Positions 33,993-42,296 of a stretch of DNA of 64,000 nt are shown here, one piece after another. Source of the DNA: UBA8514 sp034933685 (GTDB lineage: Bacteria > Bacillota > Clostridia > Lachnospirales > Anaerotignaceae); the NCBI GenBank assembly GCA_034933685.1, contig JAYFNB010000017.1, positions 186,001-250,000 on the forward strand, given 5' to 3'. The position numbers were made by a program, and so were the translations under genes. Under the pieces are notes generated by a model. It saw only the letters and a program-made list of their open reading frames with translations, made no database searches and was not told the origin of the DNA. Numbering within the stretch: position 1 is the first letter of the stretch; every line of letters begins with the position of its first letter.

Positions 33993-35738
33993 ATGGATAG
34001 CAGCTTGCACAACATACTAAAAGAAGAAAAAATTAAAACGGTGTATCAGCCTATTTTTTCACTTTCCGATGGAAGTGTTTATGCTTATGAAGCCCTTAGC
34101 AGAATTGATGTGCTTGAACCCAAATTAAATATACAGGAATTATTTGATTCCGCTGAAAAAGAGAATAAGCTTTGGGAATTGGAAAAGCTATGCAGAATAA
34201 AAGCTTTACAAAATGCAACAGCTAAGCCGTTGAATACAAAGTTATTCTTAAATGTTGACCCTAATATAATTCAAGATTCGGAAATGAAGAAGGGGTTTAC
34301 TTATGATGCTGTGCAGAAATATGGTCTGAACCCCAAAGAAATTGTATTCGAAATAACAGAGCGAAGCGCAATAAACTCTATGCCTATTTTTACAGCTTCA
34401 ATTGAGCATTATCAGAAACAGAATTACAGTATTGCCATTGATGATTTTGGTTCAGGCTACTCAGGAATGAATAGAGTTTGTTCTTTTTCTCCTGATTATA
34501 TTAAAATTGATATTGAGCTTATTCGCGGCGTAAACACAAATGCAATGAAAAAATCTGCAATTACTTCGATAGTTCAATTTTGTAAGGAAGCTAATATTAA
34601 GACAATTGCAGAGGGAATAGAAACAGAAGGAGAATTAACTGCATTAATTGAAACTGGCGTTGATTATGGTCAGGGATTTTTTCTTTGCAGGCCAAACGAA
34701 AAGTTTTCTTCACTTTCGGCAGAATTAAAAATGATGATAAAAGTGGCTCGTCAAAAAGTAGATATTGAAAGCGGAGTTAATCTGTTTGGCGATGTTGAAT
34801 TGCTTTGCAGCAATAAACACACTGTTTCGCGCTGTGATAAAGCCATAGATGTGTATGAAAAAATAAAGGATGATGAAAGTTTTGCAGAAGTAATTATCCT
34901 TAATGAGGATAACACAGTTTATGGTATGATTACACGTGGTTCTTTAATTCAGAAATTCAGCGGGCAATTTGGCTACAATTTAAGTTCAAGGCGCTTAATT
35001 GCAGAACTTTCACATAAGGATTTTTTAAGCGTTGACTGCAAAATGCCTATAGATGCAGTGGCAAACATTGCAATGAAGCGAAATGTTTCCCAAATTTACG
35101 ATTCAATTATTGTAACTAAAGATAATAGGTTCCTTGGAATTGTTACAGTAATGGATTTATTAATTGCCTCTATAAATGTTAGAGTAAAACGAGCAAGTGA
35201 GGCAAGTCCGCTTACTGGGCTGCCAGGAAATTGGGCGGTGCAAAGTATAATTTTCGATACAATTAAAGCAACTGAGCCTTTTTCTGTTATATATTTAGAC
35301 CTCGATAATTTTAAGGCATATAATGATGCATATGGCTTTAGTAACGGAGATTTAATGATTACTGCCGTGTCTAAAGCAATGAAAGAAAACTGTGATGAGA
35401 AGGATTTTTTAGGGCATATTGGCGGAGATGATTTTGTAATTATTGCAAAAAGAACAAATGTTATTTCTCTTTGCCAAGAAATAATTAAGTCTTTTGAAAG
35501 CTTTATTAAACCGTTATATTTAAAGGAAGATTGGGAAAGGGGATATATTGTTTCAAAAAACAGAAATGGTTTTGTAGAAAATTTTCCAATTACAACGCTT
35601 TCCATAGCGGTTATAACAAATGAAAACGGAGACTATCAATCTGTTGAACAATTATCCAAAACAATTGCAATAACAAAGAAAAAATGCAAGTTAAAAATAG
35701 GAAATGTCATAGAAGTGGCGGACAGTCCATTAAAGTGA
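33993..35738 (+). CDS. EAL-CBS-GGDEF cyclic-di-GMP signalling protein
   Basis: 581 residues, no membrane segment. The EAL domain (~15-245) looks active: EALSR, NVDP, EITER, DDFGSGYSG, IKID, AEGIE and QGFF. A CBS pair (~265-385) follows, with SQIYDSIIVTKDNRFLGIVT. The C-terminal GGDEF domain has LDLDNFKAYND and IGGDDF, where the third acidic position is Asp rather than Glu, so cyclase activity is uncertain. It probably degrades c-di-GMP with nucleotide-sensing CBS control. ATG 33993 is 20 nt from AGGAGG (33967-33972); in-frame ATT 33978 or 33981 has better spacing and could be the true, rare start. Confidence 0.9.
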   Translation: MDSSLHNILKEEKIKTVYQPIFSLSDGSVYAYEALSRIDVLEPKLNIQELFDSAEKENKLWELEKLCRIKALQNATAKPLNTKLFLNVDPNIIQDSEMKKGFTYDAVQKYGLNPKEIVFEITERSAINSMPIFTASIEHYQKQNYSIAIDDFGSGYSGMNRVCSFSPDYIKIDIELIRGVNTNAMKKSAITSIVQFCKEANIKTIAEGIETEGELTALIETGVDYGQGFFLCRPNEKFSSLSAELKMMIKVARQKVDIESGVNLFGDVELLCSNKHTVSRCDKAIDVYEKIKDDESFAEVIILNEDNTVYGMITRGSLIQKFSGQFGYNLSSRRLIAELSHKDFLSVDCKMPIDAVANIAMKRNVSQIYDSIIVTKDNRFLGIVTVMDLLIASINVRVKRASEASPLTGLPGNWAVQSIIFDTIKATEPFSVIYLDLDNFKAYNDAYGFSNGDLMITAVSKAMKENCDEKDFLGHIGGDDFVIIAKRTNVISLCQEIIKSFESFIKPLYLKEDWERGYIVSKNRNGFVENFPITTLSIAVITNENGDYQSVEQLSKTIAITKKKCKLKIGNVIEVADSPLK

Positions 35739-35774
35739 TGCGTTTGTAATTTAAAAAGAATTTTTTACATGCTT

Positions 35775-35801
35775 AAGCGGCTCACTTTGAGCCGCTTTTT
35801 C
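35775..35801. terminator. Bidirectional terminator between convergent genes
   Basis: Perfect 10-bp stem AAGCGGCTCA (35775-35784) and TGAGCCGCTT (35788-35797) with a T-run. Confidence 0.9.
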
Positions 35802-37064
35802 TTACGGTCTATGCTTTTGTGAAAGCATTATTTTATAAATATTTTCAATAGAGCTATTTGGTTTAGTGCCAAGCTCAAGAAGTAATAATTTCACTAAATT
35901 TTTGTAATGCTTGATAAATGATGAATAGTCTTTTTTATTTAAATAAATTTTTAAGAGCAATTCATGAAATTTTTCATTTAGATTATCAATATCAATTAAT
36001 CTTATTAGGATTTTTTTTGCGGCATCATAATTAAAAACTAAAAAATAGTAATGAGCTAAAGCAAGTGAAGCAGCTTCAAATTGCTGGCGATACAAGGCAC
36101 TTTGGGAAAAAGCCCATGGATAGTCATTATTATTAAGGTAGTCACCTTTATAAAGTGAAACTAACCGTTGGTAATTAGCAGCAGATACATCATCCACGCT
36201 ATCAAAAGGAAGGAAGGTACTGTTTAAAATATTTTTAAATTCCAATATATCAGAATAATATGTTGGCAATTCATAAAAGTAGTAGCCATTAATCGAATCA
36301 ATCTTTATTTCAATACCAGCTGAACTTAAGTCTTTTTTCATGTTGTACAAGGTTGTATGAAAATAAGTAGTGGATTTAATTGGAGGCGTATTTGGCCACA
36401 AAGTATCACAGATTTCACCCTTGGATATTTTTTTATTTTCTTTGTGTAATAGAAATGCAAATAATTCTTCTGTTTTTCTTGTACGCCATTTCAAAGGCTT
36501 ATTTTGGTTTACACCGTATACTGCGAATTTATCAAAGAAGTAGACTCTTAAAGTAGAAACTGCTTCATCCAAATATTTTTCGGAATGTACAATTTTTGCA
36601 GAAATTTCTTTCAGCTTTTTCAACAATTCGTTTTCGTACTGTTTTCGATGTGTTATATCTCTGGAGGCACCAATGATTTCTACTGAGTTAGTTTTTTTAT
36701 TAAAAGATAGTCGCGTGGAAATTTCCATGGTCTTTATGGAACCGTCCTTGCAATATTGTTCAAATTCGCTGATATCGTTTACAACTTCATAACTTCTATC
36801 TCCTGAAATAAATTTTGAATATCTTAAACTTTCACGGGATTTTGAGCGTGAAGCAGGGGTTAGAGTGTCTACTAATTTTTCACGCATTGCTTCATCAACG
36901 GTGTATCCCCTCAATTGGAAAATGGACTGACTTATGTATTTAAAACAGTCATTTGTATAATCATAGACCCAAACACATTCAATTGCATTTTCAACTAATG
37001 ATTTGTAATATGCACAAGAATAATTATTATTAGGCTTGTCGCCTTTTTTCTTAGAATAGCTCAT
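35802..37064 (-). CDS. PAS-linked transcriptional activator with BTAD (SARP-like) domain
   Basis: 420 residues. PAS domain at ~20-150 (VWVYDYTNDCFKYISQSIFQ, closing with VEIIGASRDITHRKQYENEL). A short helix leads to an OmpR-type winged helix (TRKTEELFAFLLHKENKKIS...DTLWPNTPPIKSTTYFHTTL) and the helical BTAD repeat region at ~290-415 (SLYKGDYLNNNDYPWAF; NEKFHELLLKIY). The last part is the fold of SARP-type activators, and the PAS domain should supply the signal. Intracellular, no membrane helix. Neighbours are c-di-GMP and chemotaxis genes, but no clear target. GGAGTGAAG precedes the ATG at 37064. Confidence 0.85.
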   Translation of the reverse strand: MSYSKKKGDKPNNNYSCAYYKSLVENAIECVWVYDYTNDCFKYISQSIFQLRGYTVDEAMREKLVDTLTPASRSKSRESLRYSKFISGDRSYEVVNDISEFEQYCKDGSIKTMEISTRLSFNKKTNSVEIIGASRDITHRKQYENELLKKLKEISAKIVHSEKYLDEAVSTLRVYFFDKFAVYGVNQNKPLKWRTRKTEELFAFLLHKENKKISKGEICDTLWPNTPPIKSTTYFHTTLYNMKKDLSSAGIEIKIDSINGYYFYELPTYYSDILEFKNILNSTFLPFDSVDDVSAANYQRLVSLYKGDYLNNNDYPWAFSQSALYRQQFEAASLALAHYYFLVFNYDAAKKILIRLIDIDNLNEKFHELLLKIYLNKKDYSSFIKHYKNLVKLLLLELGTKPNSSIENIYKIMLSQKHRP

Positions 37065-37681
37065 TTTTCTTCACTCCTTAAAATTCCATATTATAAATGT
37101 TTAGAAAATGTTTAGAATAATCATATATAATTCCATTTTAATGAAATAGAATTTTATTAGGAATTTAAGGGGCTAAAAAACAAAAAATTATTAGTGGTAT
37201 TGTATTTTATTTTTTAACCAAGGTGTTCTGTTGTGTTTTTTAATGTCGAATTATGTTGCATTATGGCCAAATGTTTATGTATCCAAGTATAAGACTTATA
37301 ATTGTTGTGTCAACAAAAAAATGTAATATTATTTAAATATTACATAATGAAAAAATTAGCTTATTTCAAATGTGGTATGGCTATAATCGAATTCTTTATT
37401 GCGACTTCAATTATATTATTACCTGTTTTTTCGTATGTAGCAACTGGTGAATAATGTATGAAAACTAATCTATTGCAAATAGAAAATAGATCACTAAATA
37501 AGGCTGTGGCATTGTAATGAATATATAAATTTAAAGAAAAAAACGAAAAGTAAAAACACAGAAGGAGGAAGGAATTATTTAACGGAAAGTTAAAAAACAA
37601 AAACAAAAAACAAGTAAGTTGGACAAGGGTAATATTTGAAAAGAGCGTTTAATTTTAAAATTTTAATAAGGGGTTGTTATT
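37065..37681. other. 617-nt AT-rich intergenic region before the chemotaxis receptor
   Basis: No convincing gene of normal size. It contains a perfect 10-bp palindrome, ATGTAATATT/AATATTACAT with 5-nt loop (37321-37345), directly before a possible 35-codon frame (37347-37454). An orphan AAGGAGGAAGG sequence near 37560-37572 is not followed by a start codon. I found no riboswitch signature. Confidence 0.5.
37347..37454 (+). other. Possible 35-residue membrane peptide (weak)
   Basis: Frame starting ATG 37347 encodes one hydrophobic helix with the run CGMAIIEFFIATSIILLPVF, faintly like the 'G-x5-E-F' start of TadE/pilin-type proteins. No ribosome site is visible. It could be a remnant or chance. 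Confidence 0.2.
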
Positions 37682-39457
37682 ATGATTAAGCAATTGAAAA
37701 TTGGGAAAAAATTATTTTTACTGGTAGCAAGCTTATTGTTGTGTTTGATGTTAGTAGGTATTAGTTCTCTGGTTCTTATGAAGCAAATGAATGATTCAAC
37801 GACTACTATTAGCGAGGACTGGCTGCCAGCGGTAATTGTGTCTGAAGAAATTAATACCATGACATCTGATTACAGAATTTATGAATTAGGGCATATAATT
37901 TCACAAGATAGTGCTAAAATAAAGGAATACGATGAAAAAATTCAGGCAAAGCGAAAAGAAATTGAAGATATGTTTGATACATATGAGCTTTTAATTACAG
38001 GAGATACTGACAGAAAGTTATTAGAAAATGCAAAAACCAAATGGGAAAATTACATAGCTATTAGCGACAAAGTATTGGAGCTTAGCAGAAAAAATCAAGT
38101 TGATGCTGCAAGGGAGCTGATAAGCGCAGAATCTAGGGAACTATTTGATGGGGTATCCGACACATGCTTGGAAATAGCTGAATTTAATAAAAATGGCGTG
38201 GAAAAAGAAAGTGATGATAGTGATAAATTATTCGGATTCGCTATTATACTTACTTTGTTTATACTGGCAGGAGCAATGATTGGCTCTATTATACTAGCTA
38301 CAGTTATTGTTAGAATGATTGTAAAACCAATAAGGGAAATAAATCATGCAGCAAATGAAATTACAAATGGCAACTTAGATGTAAATGTAGACTATGATTC
38401 AAAGGATGAGGTAGGAGAAATTGCAAAGGCCTTCACAAACATGACCCTAGACCTTAAAACTATAATTAAAGATATTCAGTATCTGCTTGGTGAAATGTCA
38501 GAAGGAAATTTTGTAATAAAATCAACATGTAAAGAAAAATATGTTGGTGAATACGAATATATCCTAAATGCTATGAGCAGAATTATTAACACCTTAAACG
38601 GTACACTTTCTGGCATAGGTGTGGCCAGCGACCAAGTTGCAAGCGGTTCAGAGCAAGTATCAACTGGAGCACAGGCACTTTCACAAGGCACAACAGAGCA
38701 GGCAAGCTCTATTGAAGAATTGTCTTCAGCAATTGCAGAAATTTCTGAGCAGGTTAAGCAGAATGCGGAAAATGCAAGGATGGCAAATAGCAGTGCTTCA
38801 GAAGCAGGAGTTGAAATATCCAAAAGCAATGAGCAGATGAAAAACATGGTGAACGCTATGGAAGATATTTCTTCAAAATCAGCTGAAATTTCAAAAATTA
38901 TCAAAGTGATTGAAGATATTGCCTTTCAAACAAATATTTTGGCGTTAAACGCTGCGGTTGAAGCAGCAAGAGCAGGTGAGGCAGGAAAAGGGTTTGCAGT
39001 GGTTGCCGATGAGGTAAGAAATCTTGCCAGCAAATCCGCAGCGGCAGCGAAGGATACAACAAACTTAATTGAAGAGACTATTGTGGCTGTTCAAAATGGC
39101 TCTAAAATTGCAGATTCCACAGCAAAATCTTTGGATGAGAGTGCAAGGATAACCCATGATGCGGTTAAGCTGATTGATAAAATTGCAGAAGCATCTAACC
39201 AACAAGCACAATCTGTTTCACAAGTAAATATCGGTGTAGATCAAATTTCAGCAGTTGTTCAAACAAACAGCGCAACTGCAGAGGAAAGTGCTGCGGCCAG
39301 CGAAGAATTATCTGGACAGGCTCAAATGCTAAAAGATTTGATAGCTAAATTTAAACTTCGTGAAGAAACTTCTTTTGGAAATACAGAAAGCAGTTACATA
39401 GCAGGCAGTAATTATACTTCTGTTTCAAAAAGTAGTTTGTTAGAAAATAAGTATTAA
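37682..39457 (+). CDS. Methyl-accepting chemotaxis protein (4HB sensor type)
   Basis: 591 residues. First membrane helix at ~15-33, a ~150-residue helical extracellular domain consistent with a 4HB_MCP sensor, second helix at ~185-210, HAMP at ~212-265, then a long cytoplasmic coiled coil. The conserved hairpin tip reads EDIAFQTNILALNAAVEAAR with AGEAGKGFAVVADEVRNLA. It links ligand binding to CheA/CheW; no che genes are in the window. AAGGGG lies before the ATG. The signalling half is very similar to that of the receptor at 45017. Confidence 0.93.
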   Translation: MIKQLKIGKKLFLLVASLLLCLMLVGISSLVLMKQMNDSTTTISEDWLPAVIVSEEINTMTSDYRIYELGHIISQDSAKIKEYDEKIQAKRKEIEDMFDTYELLITGDTDRKLLENAKTKWENYIAISDKVLELSRKNQVDAARELISAESRELFDGVSDTCLEIAEFNKNGVEKESDDSDKLFGFAIILTLFILAGAMIGSIILATVIVRMIVKPIREINHAANEITNGNLDVNVDYDSKDEVGEIAKAFTNMTLDLKTIIKDIQYLLGEMSEGNFVIKSTCKEKYVGEYEYILNAMSRIINTLNGTLSGIGVASDQVASGSEQVSTGAQALSQGTTEQASSIEELSSAIAEISEQVKQNAENARMANSSASEAGVEISKSNEQMKNMVNAMEDISSKSAEISKIIKVIEDIAFQTNILALNAAVEAARAGEAGKGFAVVADEVRNLASKSAAAAKDTTNLIEETIVAVQNGSKIADSTAKSLDESARITHDAVKLIDKIAEASNQQAQSVSQVNIGVDQISAVVQTNSATAEESAAASEELSGQAQMLKDLIAKFKLREETSFGNTESSYIAGSNYTSVSKSSLLENKY

Positions 39458-39515
39458 TTTATTGGTACATTAAGTGTATTTAAGTTGATAAAATAAAACA
39501 TTAAGTTAAAAAATA

Positions 39516-39562
39516 AAAACCTCCAAACCCAGTTAAATTACCTTGGTTTGGAGGTTTTTATT
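39516..39562 (+). terminator. Terminator of the chemotaxis receptor gene
   Basis: Perfect 14-bp stem AAAACCTCCAAACC (39516-39529) with GGTTTGGAGGTTTT (39545-39558). Confidence 0.9.
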
Positions 39563-39595
39563 ATGATATAACAATAAAAATATATTTAAATTGAT

Positions 39596-39715
39596 ATGAA
39601 ACTTATGGATAGTAAAAGCATATTTTCAGCACTTTCCTTTGTTGCAGTAGTCGTTTATATGTATGTTGGGTTATATACTTATAAACACAATTCAAAATCT
39701 ATTATGAATCTGTGA
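39596..39715 (+). pseudogene. Truncated N-terminus of a 7TM-type sensor (gene remnant)
   Basis: 39 residues. From the second Met, MDSKSIFSALSFVAVVVYMY and GLYTYKHNSKSIMNL resemble the first helix and loop of the N-terminal 7TM region found on histidine kinases and GGDEF proteins, after which the frame stops. The TGA is inside the 5' arm of a terminator hairpin, as if an internal deletion joined the gene's start to its own terminator. No ribosome site is evident. Alternative: a genuine small membrane peptide. Confidence 0.4.
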
Positions 39716-39756
39716 TGACGTTAGCTTAAAATGCTATGGGTATCACAGATTTTTTC
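39707..39756 (+). terminator. Terminator hairpin downstream of the sensor remnant
   Basis: AATCTGTGAT (39707-39716) pairs perfectly with ATCACAGATT (39742-39751), with an inner TAGC/GCTA stem and a T-run. Confidence 0.75.
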
Positions 39757-39782
39757 AAAAATTTCCAAATTTATTTAAAAAT

Positions 39783-39824
39783 GTTGTAAATACAACGTAC
39801 AAGCCCATTTTATTAAAGTATAAT
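39783..39824 (+). promoter_or_regulatory. Palindrome and -10 box of the cupin-rubredoxin-hcp operon
   Basis: GTTGTA-AA-TACAAC at 39783-39796 is a perfect inverted repeat, reaching the poor -35 (CGTACA, 39796-39801). TATAAT follows at 39819-39824 after 17 nt. A regulator replacing or blocking the -35 contact is plausible; which one is unknown. Confidence 0.55.
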
Positions 39825-39905
39825 CTATGAATAGATTAATTGATGGATAAAATCTGCAATAACAAAAATAATACTACAGGTAGCTGTTTCAAAGGAGGTT
39901 TATAA

Positions 39906-40220
39906 ATGATTGAACAGATTTACAAAATATCAACAGGAAATGAAAAAGTAGTTGAGCGTGTAATTCAGGACGGAAATATTCACTATATTCATATGGTTTT
40001 CAATAAAAATGAAGGACTTCCAGAGCATTTTTCAAATTCAAATGTTTATATGACGGTTGTAAGGGGTAAGCTATCCATTGGGCTTAATGAGCAGGAAATA
40101 AATGAATACTCAAAAGGAACTGTACTTAAGATTCCGGTTAACACAAAAATGAACGTAAAAAATTTGTCAGATGAGGTGTTGGAACTTATTGTTGTTAAAG
40201 CACCTGCACCTGAGAAATAA
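39906..40220 (+). CDS. Small cupin-domain protein
   Basis: 104 residues forming a single cupin barrel (NKNEGLPEHFSNSNVYMTVV, then GKLSIGLNEQE and KGTVLKIPVNTKMNV). Only one His of the usual first metal motif is clear (PEHF), so metal binding is uncertain. AAAGGAGG is 7-8 nt before the ATG. It is the first gene of the unit with rubredoxin (30 nt downstream) and hydroxylamine reductase, so a role in NO/redox defence is inferred from context. Confidence 0.85.
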   Translation: MIEQIYKISTGNEKVVERVIQDGNIHYIHMVFNKNEGLPEHFSNSNVYMTVVRGKLSIGLNEQEINEYSKGTVLKIPVNTKMNVKNLSDEVLELIVVKAPAPEK

Positions 40221-40250
40221 TAAAAAAAATGTATATTTAGGAGGAAAAAT

Positions 40251-40415
40251 ATGGTAAAATATGTATGTATCCCTTGTGGATACATTTATGACCCTGCGCA
40301 GGGTGACCCTGATGGTGGAATTGCGCCAGGGACAGCATTTGAAAGCATTCCCGAGGATTGGGTATGCCCGATTTGCTCAGTGGGCAAGGATGAATTTGAA
40401 CCAGTTAAAGAGTGA
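40251..40415 (+). CDS. Rubredoxin
   Basis: 54 residues, typical length. Two metal motifs, CIPCGYIYDP and CPICSVGKDEFEP, supply the four Cys ligands for one iron. YDPAQGDPDGGIAPGTAFE and the IPEDWVCP segment are family hallmarks; the first motif has IPC where MC-V/E-C is common. It is a cytoplasmic one-electron carrier. GGAGG lies 6 nt before the ATG. It lies 25 nt before hcp, so it may deliver electrons to Hcp or to another reductase of the operon. Confidence 0.96.
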   Translation: MVKYVCIPCGYIYDPAQGDPDGGIAPGTAFESIPEDWVCPICSVGKDEFEPVKE

Positions 40416-40440
40416 AACCATTAAAAAGGAGGTAAGAATT

Positions 40441-42072
40441 ATGAGTATGTTCTGTTTTCAATGTCAAGAAACTGCAAAAGGTACAGGTTGTGAAATTAAA
40501 GGCGTATGTGGCAAAAACGAAGAGGTAGCAAAGTTACAAGATTTGCTTATTTATGTTACCAAGGGTATTTCAGAAATAATTGTTAAAGGCGAATTAGATG
40601 TAAAAACTTTACCTGAATTAAATGAACAAGTTTTAAAAAGTCTTTTCATGACCATTACTAATGCAAACTTTGATGATGATGCAATTGAATTACAAATTAT
40701 TGAAATGATTAAACTTAGAGATGCTTTGAAAAAGCAAGTTTCTGGTATTAAACTTGGCGATGCGGCAGAGTTTGTAGTAACTGATCGTGCTTCTATGTTG
40801 GAAAAAGCACCAAAAATTGGCGTTCTTTCAACAGAAAATGAAGATATTCGCTCCCTTAGAGAAATGATTATTTATGGTTTGAAAGGTATGGCTGCTTATA
40901 CACATCACGCTTTTAACATTGGTAAACAAAATCTTGATATAAATGCATTTATATATAAAGCACTTGCAGATACTTTAGATGACTCATTAACTGCAGATGA
41001 CCTTGTTGCCCTTACTTTAAAAACAGGAGAACTTGGTGTAAGTGCTATGGCACTTCTTGATGAAGCAAATACATCAAAATATGGTAATCCAGAGATTACA
41101 AGCGTTAACATTGGAGTAAGAAATAATCCTGCAATATTAATTTCAGGCCATGACCTTACAGATTTAGAGCAGTTGCTTGAGCAGACAAAGGGTACAGGAG
41201 TTGATGTATATACACATGGCGAAATGCTCCCTGGCCACTATTACCCAGCATTTAAGAAATATGAGCACTTTGCAGGAAACTATGGTGGTTCATGGTGGCA
41301 GCAAGTAACAGAGTTTGAACCATTTAATGGGCCTATTTTGTTTAATACTAATTGTATAGTTCCTCCAAGAAGTGAAGAAGTTAGAAGCAGAATATTTACT
41401 ACAGGTGCGGCAGGCTATCCAGGATGTCCACATATTGTTACAGATGAAAACGGTAAAAAAGATTTCTCTGCAATTATTGAGATGGCTAAAAAATCCAAGC
41501 CTCCAGTGGAAATTGAATCTGGCAACATTGTTGGTGGCTTTGCCCACAACCAAGTAATTGCCCTTGCAGATAAAGTTGTTGATGCAGTTAAATCTGGTGC
41601 AATTAAGAAATTCTTTGTAATGGCTGGTTGTGATGGAAGAATGAAATCTCGTGAATACTACACAGCTTTTGCAGAAAAGTTGCCAAAAGATACCGTTATT
41701 CTTACTGCAGGATGTGCAAAATATCGTTACAATAAGCTTAACCTTGGGGATATTGGTGGCATTCCAAGAGTGCTTGACGCAGGTCAGTGCAATGACTCTT
41801 ATTCTCTTGTTGTAATAGCATTAAAATTAAAAGAAGTATTCGGTCTCGACGATGTGAATGAACTTCCGATTGCATACAATATCGCTTGGTATGAGCAAAA
41901 AGCAGTAATCGTTTTACTTGCATTACTTTATTTAGGAGTAAAAAATATTCACCTTGGACCAACTTTGCCAGGATTTTTGTCACCAAATGTAGCGAAAGTG
42001 CTTGTTGAAAAGTTTGGTATTTCTGGCGTTGGAACAGTTGAAGATGATATTAAATTATTCATGGGTGAATGA
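40441..42072 (+). CDS. hcp: Hydroxylamine reductase (hybrid cluster protein)
   Basis: 543 residues from ATG 40441, with AAAAGGAGG 8 nt upstream; the frame is open further left but that part is rubredoxin DNA read in another frame. The N-terminal [4Fe-4S] motif is CFQCQETAKGTGC followed by GVCGK. Hybrid-cluster ligands are visible in NTNCIVPPR, GYPGCPH, TAGCAKYRYN and DAGQCNDSYS. Hcp reduces hydroxylamine in vitro and is regarded as an NO reductase protecting anaerobes from nitrosative stress. The rubredoxin immediately upstream is a likely electron donor; a terminator follows. Confidence 0.96.
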   Translation: MSMFCFQCQETAKGTGCEIKGVCGKNEEVAKLQDLLIYVTKGISEIIVKGELDVKTLPELNEQVLKSLFMTITNANFDDDAIELQIIEMIKLRDALKKQVSGIKLGDAAEFVVTDRASMLEKAPKIGVLSTENEDIRSLREMIIYGLKGMAAYTHHAFNIGKQNLDINAFIYKALADTLDDSLTADDLVALTLKTGELGVSAMALLDEANTSKYGNPEITSVNIGVRNNPAILISGHDLTDLEQLLEQTKGTGVDVYTHGEMLPGHYYPAFKKYEHFAGNYGGSWWQQVTEFEPFNGPILFNTNCIVPPRSEEVRSRIFTTGAAGYPGCPHIVTDENGKKDFSAIIEMAKKSKPPVEIESGNIVGGFAHNQVIALADKVVDAVKSGAIKKFFVMAGCDGRMKSREYYTAFAEKLPKDTVILTAGCAKYRYNKLNLGDIGGIPRVLDAGQCNDSYSLVVIALKLKEVFGLDDVNELPIAYNIAWYEQKAVIVLLALLYLGVKNIHLGPTLPGFLSPNVAKVLVEKFGISGVGTVEDDIKLFMGE

Positions 42073-42120
42073 TGCATATAAATAGTTGATGATGTTTACA
42101 AAGTGAATAAAGTAAGTTTA

Positions 42121-42172
42121 AGAAGTGAAGTCTTTGGTAATGGTACGGCCTTAGATTTCACTTCTTTTTTAT
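42121..42172 (+). terminator. Terminator of the hcp operon
   Basis: Stem AGAAGTGAA-g-TCT (42121-42133) with AGA-t-TTCACTTCT (42153-42165) and a T-run. Confidence 0.85.
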
Positions 42173-42195
42173 TTACGAAAAATGTGGAAATTATA

Positions 42196-42243
42196 TTGAC
42201 AAATACAATATTATTTAATATAATTAAATTGAAATCAATTTAA
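42196..42243 (+). promoter_or_regulatory. Consensus promoter with palindromic operator for the OhrR-like operon
   Basis: TTGACA (42196-42201), 17-nt spacer and TATAAT (42219-42224), both exact consensus. A perfect inverted repeat TTAAATTG-AAAT-CAATTTAA spans 42224-42243, over the start site. A repressor bound there would block a very strong promoter. Confidence 0.8.
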
Positions 42244-42296
42244 AATAACAACATTTAATTTTGCGTAGTACAAGTAATTTATCAGGAGAAAAAAAT

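Larger units (their letters stand above)
39458..39905. other. 448-nt intergenic region: terminator, gene remnant and promoter
   Basis: From left to right it holds the receptor's terminator (39516-39560), a truncated sensor-type frame (39596-39715), a second terminator hairpin (39707-39755), and the palindrome plus -10 box of the cupin-rubredoxin-hcp operon (39783-39824). Confidence 0.7.

Noticed and set aside
37560..37575. Ribosome-site-like AAGGAGGAAGG upstream of the chemotaxis receptor
   Set aside because: No start codon follows within a usable distance in any frame; probably chance in purine-rich DNA.
37361..37606. 81-codon open frame on the minus strand in the empty region
   Set aside because: Phe/Leu/Ser-rich composition expected from AT-rich DNA, no ribosome site, no recognisable motif.
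40261..40440. 60-codon N-terminal extension of hydroxylamine reductase
   Set aside because: It is the rubredoxin gene read in another frame; the normal Hcp start MSMFCFQCQ has its own AGGAGG at 40427-40433.
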